In this document: one piece after another, positions 46,549 to 53,393 of the stretch
Position numbering within the stretch: position 1 is the stretch's first letter
Layout of the letters: each line of letters begins with the position of its first letter
DNA from: Clostridia bacterium
GTDB lineage: Bacteria > Bacillota > Clostridia > Oscillospirales > Acutalibacteraceae
DNA length: 64,000 nt
NCBI GenBank assembly: GCA_017473925.1
Contig: JAFUIY010000002.1
Location: 1-64,000 of the forward strand
Direction of reading: 5' to 3'
Program-made: the position numbers and the translations under genes
The notes under the pieces: generated by a model
Database searches by the model: none
What the model was told of the DNA's origin: nothing
What the model saw: only the letters and a program-made list of their open reading frames with translations

Positions 46549-47105
46549 AAATAATACTTGCCTCGGCATCACCGAGAAGAAAAGAACTGCTGACACTTGC
46601 AGGCATTGAATATGAGGTTGTTGTTTCGCAGTGCGAAGAAATACTTCCCGACGGCATCACTCCCGACAAAGCAGTTGAGGAACTTGCAAGACAGAAGGCA
46701 GAAGATGTATTCAGCAGAAATCCCGATTGTATGATTATTGCCGCTGATACCGTAGTGGCACTCGGCAACACAATCCTCGGCAAACCGAAAGATGAAGACG
46801 ATGCATTCAATATGCTTTCATCACTTTCGGGAAGAAGACATACAGTTTATACAGGCGTCTGCATTAAAACAAAGGACAAGACTGACATTTTCCATGTTGC
46901 AACAGAAGTTGAGTTTTATCCACTTTCTGACAAGGAGATAAAGGACTACATTGCAACCAAGGAACCCATGGACAAAGCAGGTGCTTACGGAATTCAGGGC
47001 AAGGGCTTTATGCTTGTCAAAGGCATCCACGGTGATTATTTCAATGTTGTGGGTCTGCCTCTTGCAGAGACGGTAAGACATATAAACAATAATTTGTCGG
47101 GCTGA
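46545..47105 (+). CDS. maf: Maf-family nucleoside triphosphate pyrophosphatase
   Basis: A 186-residue house-cleaning pyrophosphatase acting on dTTP/UTP or modified nucleotides. N-terminal LASASPRRKELL, central IIAADTVV and LSGRRHTVYTGV, and C-terminal GAYGIQGKG are family hallmarks. It is the last gene of the translation operon. A 10-bp hairpin begins inside its final codons (47091) and opens the long hairpin array. Confidence 0.94.
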   Translation: MKIILASASPRRKELLTLAGIEYEVVVSQCEEILPDGITPDKAVEELARQKAEDVFSRNPDCMIIAADTVVALGNTILGKPKDEDDAFNMLSSLSGRRHTVYTGVCIKTKDKTDIFHVATEVEFYPLSDKEIKDYIATKEPMDKAGAYGIQGKGFMLVKGIHGDYFNVVGLPLAETVRHINNNLSG

Positions 47106-47416
47106 AGCCGACAAATTATTGAATGATGTATGCCTGACGGCAAATGATGGATTGCTACGCAAAATGATGGATGACCTGCGGTCAAATGATGCGTTTGCCT
47201 ATGGCAAACATTTATGGAGGGCTCCGCCCTTACCCATTATAAATTTAAGCCGCAAAGCGGCTTCCGAAATTTTTGCCGAAGGCAAAAACATCATTTTTGT
47301 GAAACAAAAGCATCATATTCGCCCTTGGCGAATGCATCATTTTTTCCGCAGGAAAAATGCATCATTCAGAATTTATCGTTCAGCGATAAATTCTGATTTA
47401 TTGTACCGCAATAAAT
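47091..47416. repeat. Long array of at least ten hairpins after maf
   Basis: This fills most of the 381-base gap between maf and the phosphoesterase. Hairpins have stems of 4-11 bp, mostly with three-base loops: AATTTGTCGG/CCGACAAATT, TGCC/GGCA, TTGC/GCAA, TGACC/GGTCA, GTTTGCC/GGCAAAC, AGGGC/GCCCT, AAGCCGC/GCGGCTT, TTTTTGCC/GGCAAAAA, ATTCGCC/GGCGAAT, TTTTTCC/GGAAAAA, AATTTATCG/CGATAAATT and CTGATTTATTG/CAATAAATCAG (last stem read either way). Linkers in the left half read AATGATG; those in the right half read CATCATT, the complement. No open reading frame crosses it credibly. Confidence 0.88.
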
Positions 47417-47426
47417 CAGTTTTTTA

Positions 47427-47455
47427 TTGACACTTCCTTTTTTTGGTATTATAAT
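47427..47455 (+). promoter_or_regulatory. Consensus promoter of the phosphoesterase
   Basis: TTGACA (47427-47432) and TATAAT (47450-47455) are exactly 17 bases apart, a perfect sigma-A promoter 32 bases before the chosen start codon. Confidence 0.85.
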
Positions 47456-47486
47456 ATTTACAAATATGAATAAAGAAGGTAATTAT

Positions 47487-48923
47487 ATGAAAAAAATCAC
47501 AAAGAAGCTTCTGTGTGTACTTCTTACTGCTGTTCTTCTTTCATCATCAGTTCTCCCCACCTTTGCAATGAGTGAATTTGCATGGGACTTTGTCTGGGAA
47601 TCAGCCGATGCAAAGGCAGGGCTTATCATGTTTGTGGGCTCCGATGAAACTGAAAGAAATTTCACATGGTACACTCCTGACGAAAACACTCCCGAAGTTA
47701 CTGTCAGTTCAGATATTCTTATGCTTGATGCAGAGACATTCACAGGTACTTCAGAAAAAGCCACCGAAGGTGATTATGTCAACCATGTAACAATAAAAGG
47801 GCTTGAATACGGCACAACATACTATTATAAAGCAACAAGCGGTGATTATGAATCTGCTGTATATTCATTCACAACAGCTTCTGAAAATGAATTCAAGGCT
47901 GTTTATATGACAGATATCCATATCACTGACGATGAAGAAAATCCCGATTCACTTTGCACTACATCATTCAATTTCAACAACACTCTTGAGGATGTTCTTG
48001 CAAGGGAAAGCGATGTTTCTCTCATTCTTTCAGCAGGTGACCAGGCAACAGAAGGCCGTGCAGCAGAATACAAATCATTCACAGCTTCACCTATTCTTAA
48101 GTCAATTCCCGTTGCAACAACAATCGGCAACCACGACCGTAAGGGTGCTGAATACAAGACATTTGCAAACCTTCCCAATGAATATGAAGAAGCAATGATT
48201 TCCTCATATGTCGGCGATAATTACTGGTTTGTAAAGGGCGACGTGCTTTTCCTTGTTGCCGACACAAACAATGCATCAGGTGCTGACCATTATGAATTCG
48301 TTAAAAAGGCAGTAGAAGCAAATCCCGATGTAAAATGGAGAGTTATGATGGCTCATCACGACCTTTACAGCGGCAGAATCCCCCACCGTGAAAGCGAAAA
48401 TGAGCTTCTCCGACTTATGTGGGCACCCATAGTTGATGAATTCGCAATTGACCTTGTTCTTCTCGGTCACAGCCATTTCTATACAGTATCAAATGTTCTT
48501 TACAACAACAGGAATGCAGCTCCCTTTGCACCTGAAATGGTTGACCCTGCAGGTACTGTTTACATGGTTTCCTGCTCAATCAACCGTCCCAGAACAGAAG
48601 AAGAGCTCGGTCTGAATGAAGAAATCGGCTTCGATTACCTGACAATGGAGCCCACATACAACATTCTCACCTGCAACGAAGACTCAATCACAGTTGAATC
48701 ATACGAAGTAGGCGCTGAAGATGCATTCAATTCATTCACAATAAAAAAGACCACCAACGAGGGCGGTCACGAATATGAGGAATCATATTTTGCTTCAATA
48801 TTCAATAACTTAGTCAGAAAAATCGGCACAATATACGCACTCTTCAACAATATCGGCAGATACAACGACCTTAAGGAAGACGGCTTCGATGTAAACTTCT
48901 TTGATTGTCTTCTCGGTAAATAA
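47487..48923 (+). CDS. Secreted metallophosphoesterase, purple-acid-phosphatase-like
   Basis: A 478-residue exported enzyme. The signal peptide (1-28, ending PTFA) is followed by a fibronectin-III-like domain of the kind at the N-terminus of purple acid phosphatases (about 30-135). A calcineurin-type metal centre comes next: MTDIHIT, SAGDQ, IGNHDR, MAHHD and GHSHFY. It should hydrolyse phosphate esters outside the cell. ATG 47487 is 7 bases after AAGAAGGT; an earlier in-frame ATG at 47466 has no ribosome binding site. It is a single gene with its own promoter and terminator. Confidence 0.9.
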   Translation: MKKITKKLLCVLLTAVLLSSSVLPTFAMSEFAWDFVWESADAKAGLIMFVGSDETERNFTWYTPDENTPEVTVSSDILMLDAETFTGTSEKATEGDYVNHVTIKGLEYGTTYYYKATSGDYESAVYSFTTASENEFKAVYMTDIHITDDEENPDSLCTTSFNFNNTLEDVLARESDVSLILSAGDQATEGRAAEYKSFTASPILKSIPVATTIGNHDRKGAEYKTFANLPNEYEEAMISSYVGDNYWFVKGDVLFLVADTNNASGADHYEFVKKAVEANPDVKWRVMMAHHDLYSGRIPHRESENELLRLMWAPIVDEFAIDLVLLGHSHFYTVSNVLYNNRNAAPFAPEMVDPAGTVYMVSCSINRPRTEEELGLNEEIGFDYLTMEPTYNILTCNEDSITVESYEVGAEDAFNSFTIKKTTNEGGHEYEESYFASIFNNLVRKIGTIYALFNNIGRYNDLKEDGFDVNFFDCLLGK

Positions 48924-48940
48924 AATATAATACATAACAG

Positions 48941-48972
48941 GGCTGAAACAAGACTTTCAGCCTTGTTTTTTT
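48941..48972 (+). terminator. Terminator of the phosphoesterase gene
   Basis: An 8-bp stem (GGCTGAAA 48941-48948 with TTTCAGCC 48955-48962) followed by TTGTTTTTTT. Confidence 0.85.
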
Positions 48973-49005
48973 ATAATTAACATTATTCTAACAGTTCATA
49001 AATAA

Positions 49006-49035
49006 TTCATAATCAATTAAAGAATAAGATATAAT
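49006..49035 (+). promoter_or_regulatory. Promoter of the 40-residue peptide gene
   Basis: TATAAT at 49030-49035 is perfect; the best -35 is the weak TTCATA at 49006-49011, 18 bases away. This suggests a promoter that may need help or is weak. Confidence 0.45.
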
Positions 49036-49063
49036 TGAAAATAACAAAAGGGAGGATTTCTCA

Positions 49064-49186
49064 ATGAAAAAAGCAATCATTTCCGCGTCTGTTCTTTCAA
49101 TTTCAATTATTCTTTCATCTGTCGTATCATCAGGCTGTCTGATAATATCCATCATAAAAAAAATCATAACAAAAGTAAAACCATAA
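49064..49186 (+). CDS. 40-residue hydrophobic peptide with lipobox-like cysteine
   Basis: A very short gene with a textbook ribosome binding site (GGGAGG 7 bases before the ATG), an upstream -10 box and an immediate intrinsic terminator, which together support real expression. The peptide starts MKKAIISASVLSISIILSS, a single hydrophobic helix. It has Cys25 after SSG (a lipobox-like site) and a basic tail rich in Lys and Ile. It could be a membrane peptide, a tiny lipoprotein or a signal precursor. It converges with the XRE regulator gene at 49213-49827. No known family was recognised. Confidence 0.6.
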   Translation: MKKAIISASVLSISIILSSVVSSGCLIISIIKKIITKVKP

Positions 49187-49212
49187 AAAGGTCGGCAAAA
49201 CCGACCTTTTTA
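49186..49212. terminator. Bidirectional terminator between peptide and XRE genes
   Basis: A 10-bp stem AAAAGGTCGG/CCGACCTTTT (49186-49195, 49201-49210) around CAAAA, with T runs on both strands. It serves both convergent genes. Confidence 0.88.
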
Positions 49213-49827
49213 TTATTTATCTTTATCCAATACTTTTTTACACCATGAACGCTTTTTGCATTCAGGACATTTTAAGTAACGGGTAGTTCCCATATGCATC
49301 GCATTAAGTGCCTGCGTATAGGTGGGCACAATCTCATAACCGCAATTTTTGCACTTGTAAGCCCCCACACTTACTTCAAGCTTCAATGCATAGAAGCAAG
49401 GTATCAGAAACACTGCACAAAGTCCGATAATTGCAACAATTTGCCATATTCCTTCGGGTATTATAAATGCGGCAATAGCGAGTCCTGCAAACAATCCTGT
49501 AATACTTACCCCCATAATCACCCACATTGAAGTCCAGACTGTTTTGTTTTTTCTTTCTATTTCTTTTGACATTTCAATCAAAAGCTGCTCATTTACCTGA
49601 TTGTTGTTTTCCATACTGATTTTCTCCCCATTCAATAAATCATTTACTGTAATTCCGAGAATACGGCACAGCTCAAGCATTATTGATGAATCGGGAAGTG
49701 CTTTGCCTGTTTCCCATTTTGAAACAGCTCTGTCAGTGATACCAAGCTTTTCTGCAAGCTGCTTTTGTGTAAGACCGGCATTCTTTCTGCACTCTGCAAT
49801 AAATTTTCCGATTTTCAGCTGATCCAT
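49213..49827 (-). CDS. XRE-type regulator fused to two membrane helices and a zinc ribbon
   Basis: A 204-residue protein. The N-terminal helix-turn-helix of the Cro/CI type (about 5-60, with GLTQKQLAEKLGITDRAVSKWE) is followed by a short coiled region (72-95). Two transmembrane helices (about 97-118 and 124-146) come next, then a C-terminal zinc-ribbon-like module with CKNCG and CPECK pairs. The layout implies a DNA-binding domain tethered to the membrane that may respond to an envelope or peptide signal. GGAGG lies 8 bases before ATG 49827. A long inverted repeat (49882-49918) lies upstream. Confidence 0.88.
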   Translation of the reverse strand: MDQLKIGKFIAECRKNAGLTQKQLAEKLGITDRAVSKWETGKALPDSSIMLELCRILGITVNDLLNGEKISMENNNQVNEQLLIEMSKEIERKNKTVWTSMWVIMGVSITGLFAGLAIAAFIIPEGIWQIVAIIGLCAVFLIPCFYALKLEVSVGAYKCKNCGYEIVPTYTQALNAMHMGTTRYLKCPECKKRSWCKKVLDKDK

Positions 49828-49881
49828 GATTTGTGCCTCCTCTCAGTTTCAGTATAGATGATTTTTCACCATAAATCTACA

Positions 49882-49918
49882 CACTGTCGGTTGATTGGGG
49901 AGAAATCAACCAACAGTG
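49882..49918. repeat. 15-bp inverted repeat upstream of the XRE-membrane gene
   Basis: CACTGTCGGTTGATT (49882-49896) is mirrored by AATCAACCAACAGTG (49904-49918) with one mismatch and a 7-base spacer. It lies about 55-90 bases upstream of the regulator start with no T tract, so it is a candidate operator or leader hairpin rather than a terminator. Confidence 0.6.
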
Positions 49919-50004
49919 GAGTGAAAGGAATAAAACCAATCTCCCATTTTATCTGTTGCACAGATATCAGTACAAAAAAGCTATGAGGATTATCTCACAG
50001 CTTT

Positions 50005-50211
50005 TTATTTTGTATCATTTGTAAGTCCTAAAATGTAATCGGTTGTTACGCCGTAAAACTGTGCAAGCTGAACCACAAAACGAGTAGGAATTTCTCTTTT
50101 TCCTGTTTCATAATTACTGTACACCCTTTGGTCAATACCCAGAAGAGCAGCAACTTCTTTTTGTTTCAGGTCTTTATCGTCACGCAAATCCTTAAGACGC
50201 GGATAATACAT
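50005..50211 (-). CDS. Short XRE-family transcriptional regulator
   Basis: A 68-residue protein consisting almost only of a Cro/CI helix-turn-helix (KQKEVAALLGIDQRVYSNYE and IPTRFVVQLAQFYGV). AGGTGAG precedes ATG 50211. It resembles stand-alone phage or plasmid repressors. Two TACTATT-type inverted repeats upstream (50226-50243 and 50263-50277) are likely binding sites, one of them within a rightward promoter. It may be autoregulated. The gene is followed by no clear terminator. Confidence 0.85.
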   Translation of the reverse strand: MYYPRLKDLRDDKDLKQKEVAALLGIDQRVYSNYETGKREIPTRFVVQLAQFYGVTTDYILGLTNDTK

Positions 50212-50225
50212 AATCTCACCTCAAT

Positions 50226-50277
50226 AATAGTATAATTACTATTAAAAAAACAGTATTGACTTTACTATTGTTTAGTA
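50226..50277. promoter_or_regulatory. Operator-like inverted repeats upstream of the short XRE gene
   Basis: AATAGTA-taat-TACTATT (50226-50243) and TACTA-ttgtt-TAGTA (50263-50277) are two dyads built on the same TACTA half-site. The second lies in the spacer of the rightward promoter at 50256-50284. Confidence 0.6.
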
Positions 50278-50284
50278 GTAAGAT
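50256..50284 (+). promoter_or_regulatory. Rightward promoter facing a gene-free stretch
   Basis: TTGACT (50256-50261) and TAAGAT (50279-50284) are 17 bases apart. No rightward gene follows; transcription would reach the bidirectional terminator at 50332-50379, giving an RNA of roughly 90 bases. Confidence 0.45.
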
Positions 50285-50331
50285 AATTATAAGATGGTTA
50301 TATAAAAGTATCCGTCACAGACGCCAATCAA

Positions 50332-50379
50332 AAAAAGAACAACACAGTTAATACTATCAATTACTGTGTTGTTCTTTTT
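50332..50379. terminator. Bidirectional terminator after the HEPN gene
   Basis: A perfect 17-bp stem (50332-50348 with 50363-50379) around a 14-base loop, flanked by A and T runs on either side so it can act in both directions. Confidence 0.85.
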
Positions 50380-50407
50380 GACAAAAATTTTTACATCATA
50401 TTTTTAA

Positions 50408-50812
50408 CTATTTCTGATATTCGTTATTCAGGAACTTTCCGATTTCATCAAGAAACATACATGCATCGTTATACTGTTTGATTGCATCATCTTTTGCAAT
50501 AACGAAAAAGTCATCATAATCACTGTTGTTACGGGCAAGAAACAATCTTCGTACGATTGCAGACATTTCTTTGTCAAAGGTTCCGTTTTTGATATATTGC
50601 TTCTGAAATTCTGCAATTACACCTGAATGCTTTTTACTGTCAAATCCGTCAAGTGCAAGCACCGCACGGATTGCATGAAAAACCGCATAGTACGAACGGT
50701 TTGCAAGCGATTTATAGCTTTCGTTTTCAGCAAGCAAAGCTGCATCGGATAAACATTCTTTTGCTTTGTCAAACCTCAGTTTTGACAAGGTTATTCTTTC
50801 TTCAGACAGCAA
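50408..50812 (-). CDS. HEPN-domain protein (UPF0332-like), partner of the MNT gene
   Basis: A 134-residue all-helical HEPN protein. SYKSLANRSYYAVFHAIRAVL and RRLFLARNNSDYDDF are typical of the UPF0332 branch found beside minimal nucleotidyltransferases. I place the start at TTG 50812, 7 bases after a strong GGGAGGGG; this overlaps the MNT gene end by 11 bases, implying coupling. The RNase motif R-x4-6-H of toxic HEPN proteins is not visible, since RNNSDYDDF lacks the histidine. The pair may therefore be a toxin-antitoxin system of a different mechanism, or a degenerate one. Confidence 0.82.
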   Translation of the reverse strand: MLSEERITLSKLRFDKAKECLSDAALLAENESYKSLANRSYYAVFHAIRAVLALDGFDSKKHSGVIAEFQKQYIKNGTFDKEMSAIVRRLFLARNNSDYDDFFVIAKDDAIKQYNDACMFLDEIGKFLNNEYQK

Positions 50813-51143
50813 TACGAATCCCCTCCCTGTCAACATTTCTGTAAAACGGCAAGTCATTCATATATTGCTCAAACACAGGAGATGAAACAACATGAACAGA
50901 GATTATTATGTCATACAAAAGCTCCATATCTGTCATTTTATCAGCAATAGTCTGTGTGTATTGCCAACACTCAGAAACAGGCACCTCTGCAAGGATCATC
51001 ATATCAATGTCTGATTCTTCGTCATAATCGCCTCGTGCATACGAACCATACAGAATAACGGAATCAAGCTTTTCTTTCAGAATATCTGCCGACAGTTTTG
51101 CGACTTCCTTTGTTATCAATTGCAACTGATTGACTGAACACAT
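50802..51143 (-). CDS. MNT-type minimal nucleotidyltransferase
   Basis: A 113-residue polymerase-beta-fold protein with the MNT signature GSYARGDYDEESDID (Gly33, Ser34, Asp45, Asp47), the metal-binding core. In HEPN/MNT systems the MNT partner neutralises the HEPN protein, often by adding AMP to it. GAGGTGAG precedes ATG 51143. It is followed directly by the overlapping HEPN gene, the standard two-gene layout. Confidence 0.88.
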   Translation of the reverse strand: MCSVNQLQLITKEVAKLSADILKEKLDSVILYGSYARGDYDEESDIDMMILAEVPVSECWQYTQTIADKMTDMELLYDIIISVHVVSSPVFEQYMNDLPFYRNVDREGIRIAV

Positions 51144-51225
51144 AATCTCACCTCTTTAATTATATTATATACAATATATTTTTCAAAATCAATAGGTTTT
51201 TCACTTTAGGGAATACAAGCCGATT

Positions 51226-51257
51226 GAAAAACAGAAAGGACGCATTTCAGCGTCCTT
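51226..51257 (-). terminator. Terminator of the GH3 gene
   Basis: An 8-bp stem (AAGGACGC 51236-51243 with GCGTCCTT 51250-51257), followed on the minus strand by TCTGTTTTTC. It begins 6 bases after the GH3 stop codon. Confidence 0.82.
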
Positions 51258-51263
51258 GAAGTT

Positions 51264-53366
51264 TTATATTGTAACCGAAGTCTTCACACACTTATTACCT
51301 GTAAGTTCTTCGCTTCTTGCATCGGGCTGGCTGAAGCCTGCAAATACCGTGAAATTCTTTGCAAAGACATCTCTGTTGCCCTCTTCGTCAACGGAAGTGA
51401 ATTCTCTTTTTTCAATTTTAAGAGTAACTGTCTTTTCTTCACCTGCATTGAGACTGACTCTGCCGAATGCACAAAGACTGTGATTTCTGACTGCAAATGT
51501 GCTGTCTTCGTCCCTGATATAAACCTGAAGTGCATCTTCTGTCGCAGTGTCACCGATATTCTTGACTTTTACTGTCACTTCTGCACCGTCAAAGCCGTTG
51601 TTGTCAAGGACATTTACACTGATATCTGTTGCAACGCAGTTGCCGTAAGTCAGACCGTAACCGAAAGGATAAAGAGGTGTGCCCTCAAAATAACGGTATG
51701 TTCTGTTTTTCATTGAATAATCATGGATGTCAGGAAGCTCATCGATTGAATTGTAGAATGTAACGGGAAGCTTACCTGAGGGAGAAACCTCACCGAAAAT
51801 GATTTCTGCAATGTCCTTACCGCCTCTTGCACCGGGATACCAGCACTGAAGAACTGCAGCAGCCTTATCCTGTGCTGCACGAAGGTCAATTGAACTGCCT
51901 GCCATATTGAGAACAATTACGGGCTTGTCCTGTGCAAGAATATGTTCCATAAGCATCTTCTGAGGCTTGGGAAGCTCAAGTGTAACCTTGTCACCGGGGC
52001 CTGCATCGCCCTCTTCACCCTCAAGGACTTCGTCAAGACCGACAACAAGAAGAACAACATCACTGCGTTCGCAGACTGCAGAGCATTCTGCAAGCAGGTC
52101 AGGCTTGTCGTGCTTTGAAAGGTATTCTACAGTATCCATCCACATATGTGAGCCCTCTGAATAGAGAACTCTTGCATCCTCTCCCATATAGTCCTGAATA
52201 GCCTCAAGAACCGTTATATATCTTGAAGATGTGCCGTGGTAGTTACCTATAAGAGATGTTCTGTTGTTTGCATTGGGACCTATAACACCGATTGTCTTTA
52301 TATCACTCTTTTTAAGGGGAAGAATACCGTCATTCTTGAGCATTACAATACTCTCTTTTGCAGCCTTGTGAGAAAGATTGATGTGCTCCTTACATTCAAC
52401 AACATCGTAAGGAATTTCGTCAAGCTCACTCTTGTCGAAAAGACCTAAGAGAAATCTTGTTGTGAAAAGTCTTACGCATGAACGGTCAATGTATTTTTCT
52501 TCAAGAATACCTGCTTCGTAAGCTTCAAGAATTCTTTCGTATGTACAACCGCAGTTGACATCGCAACCCTTTTCGAGAGCAAGCTTGACTGAGTATTTAG
52601 GCTCGCTTGTAATCTTGTGATTTTCGTGGAAATCCTTGATTGCCCAGCAGTCCGAAACATAATGCCCCCTGAAGCCCCATTTACCGCGGAGATATTCATT
52701 CATAAGTACCTCATGAGCACAGCAGGGCTCGTCATTTGTTCTGTTGTAAGCACCCATGACGGCTTCAACATCAGCTTCCTTTACACAGGCTTCAAATGCG
52801 GGAAGATAAGTTTCTTCCATATCTTTTCTTGATGCAATTGCATTGAAGGTGTGTCTTTCGGGTTCGGGACCTGAATGAACAGCAAAATGTTTTGCGCATG
52901 CTGCCGCCTTGAGATATTCGCCGTCACCCTGAATACCCCTGACGAAGCTTACACCCATTCTTGATGTAAGATAGGGGTCTTCACCGTAGGTTTCGTGGCC
53001 TCTGCCCCAACGGGGGTCACGGAATATATTCACATTGGGTGACCAGAATGTGAGACCTTTATAAATATCTCTGTCACCTCTTGTGCTCTGCATATTATAC
53101 TTTGCTCTGCCCTCGGTTGAAATGACATCACCGATTTCCTTGAGCATCGGTGCGTCAAATGTTGCAGCAAGACCGATTGCCTGAGGGAACATTGTTGCAA
53201 CACCTGCTCTTGCAACACCGTGAAGAGCCTCATTCCACCAGTTGTATTCGGGTACACCCAGTCTTTCGATTGCAGGTGAATCGAAACGGAGCTGTGATGC
53301 CTTTTCCTCAATTGTCATTTTGCTGACGAGCTCTTCAGCCCGTCTTTTTGCTTCTTCTCTTGTCAT
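51264..53366 (-). CDS. Glycoside hydrolase family 3 enzyme (beta-glucosidase/beta-xylosidase type)
   Basis: A 700-residue intracellular GH3 enzyme without a signal peptide. It has the N-terminal TIM barrel with NEALHGVAR, SPNVNIFRDPRWGRGHETYGEDP and KHFAVHSGPE, and the nucleophile region HYVSDCWAI (Asp of SDC). The alpha/beta sandwich and a C-terminal fibronectin-III-like domain with YPFGYGLTYG follow. It should release terminal sugars from beta-linked oligosaccharides, perhaps xylosides given the likeness to xylan-type GH3 enzymes. It lies 27 bases after the M23 peptidase gene and may be its operon partner. Confidence 0.93.
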   Translation of the reverse strand: MTREEAKRRAEELVSKMTIEEKASQLRFDSPAIERLGVPEYNWWNEALHGVARAGVATMFPQAIGLAATFDAPMLKEIGDVISTEGRAKYNMQSTRGDRDIYKGLTFWSPNVNIFRDPRWGRGHETYGEDPYLTSRMGVSFVRGIQGDGEYLKAAACAKHFAVHSGPEPERHTFNAIASRKDMEETYLPAFEACVKEADVEAVMGAYNRTNDEPCCAHEVLMNEYLRGKWGFRGHYVSDCWAIKDFHENHKITSEPKYSVKLALEKGCDVNCGCTYERILEAYEAGILEEKYIDRSCVRLFTTRFLLGLFDKSELDEIPYDVVECKEHINLSHKAAKESIVMLKNDGILPLKKSDIKTIGVIGPNANNRTSLIGNYHGTSSRYITVLEAIQDYMGEDARVLYSEGSHMWMDTVEYLSKHDKPDLLAECSAVCERSDVVLLVVGLDEVLEGEEGDAGPGDKVTLELPKPQKMLMEHILAQDKPVIVLNMAGSSIDLRAAQDKAAAVLQCWYPGARGGKDIAEIIFGEVSPSGKLPVTFYNSIDELPDIHDYSMKNRTYRYFEGTPLYPFGYGLTYGNCVATDISVNVLDNNGFDGAEVTVKVKNIGDTATEDALQVYIRDEDSTFAVRNHSLCAFGRVSLNAGEEKTVTLKIEKREFTSVDEEGNRDVFAKNFTVFAGFSQPDARSEELTGNKCVKTSVTI

Positions 53367-53393
53367 AAATTCTGCCTCTTCGGATATAAATAT

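Noticed and set aside
47091..47416. Degenerate coding gene between maf and the phosphoesterase
   Set aside because: No frame of meaningful length or start site; the sequence is fully accounted for by successive hairpins and linkers.
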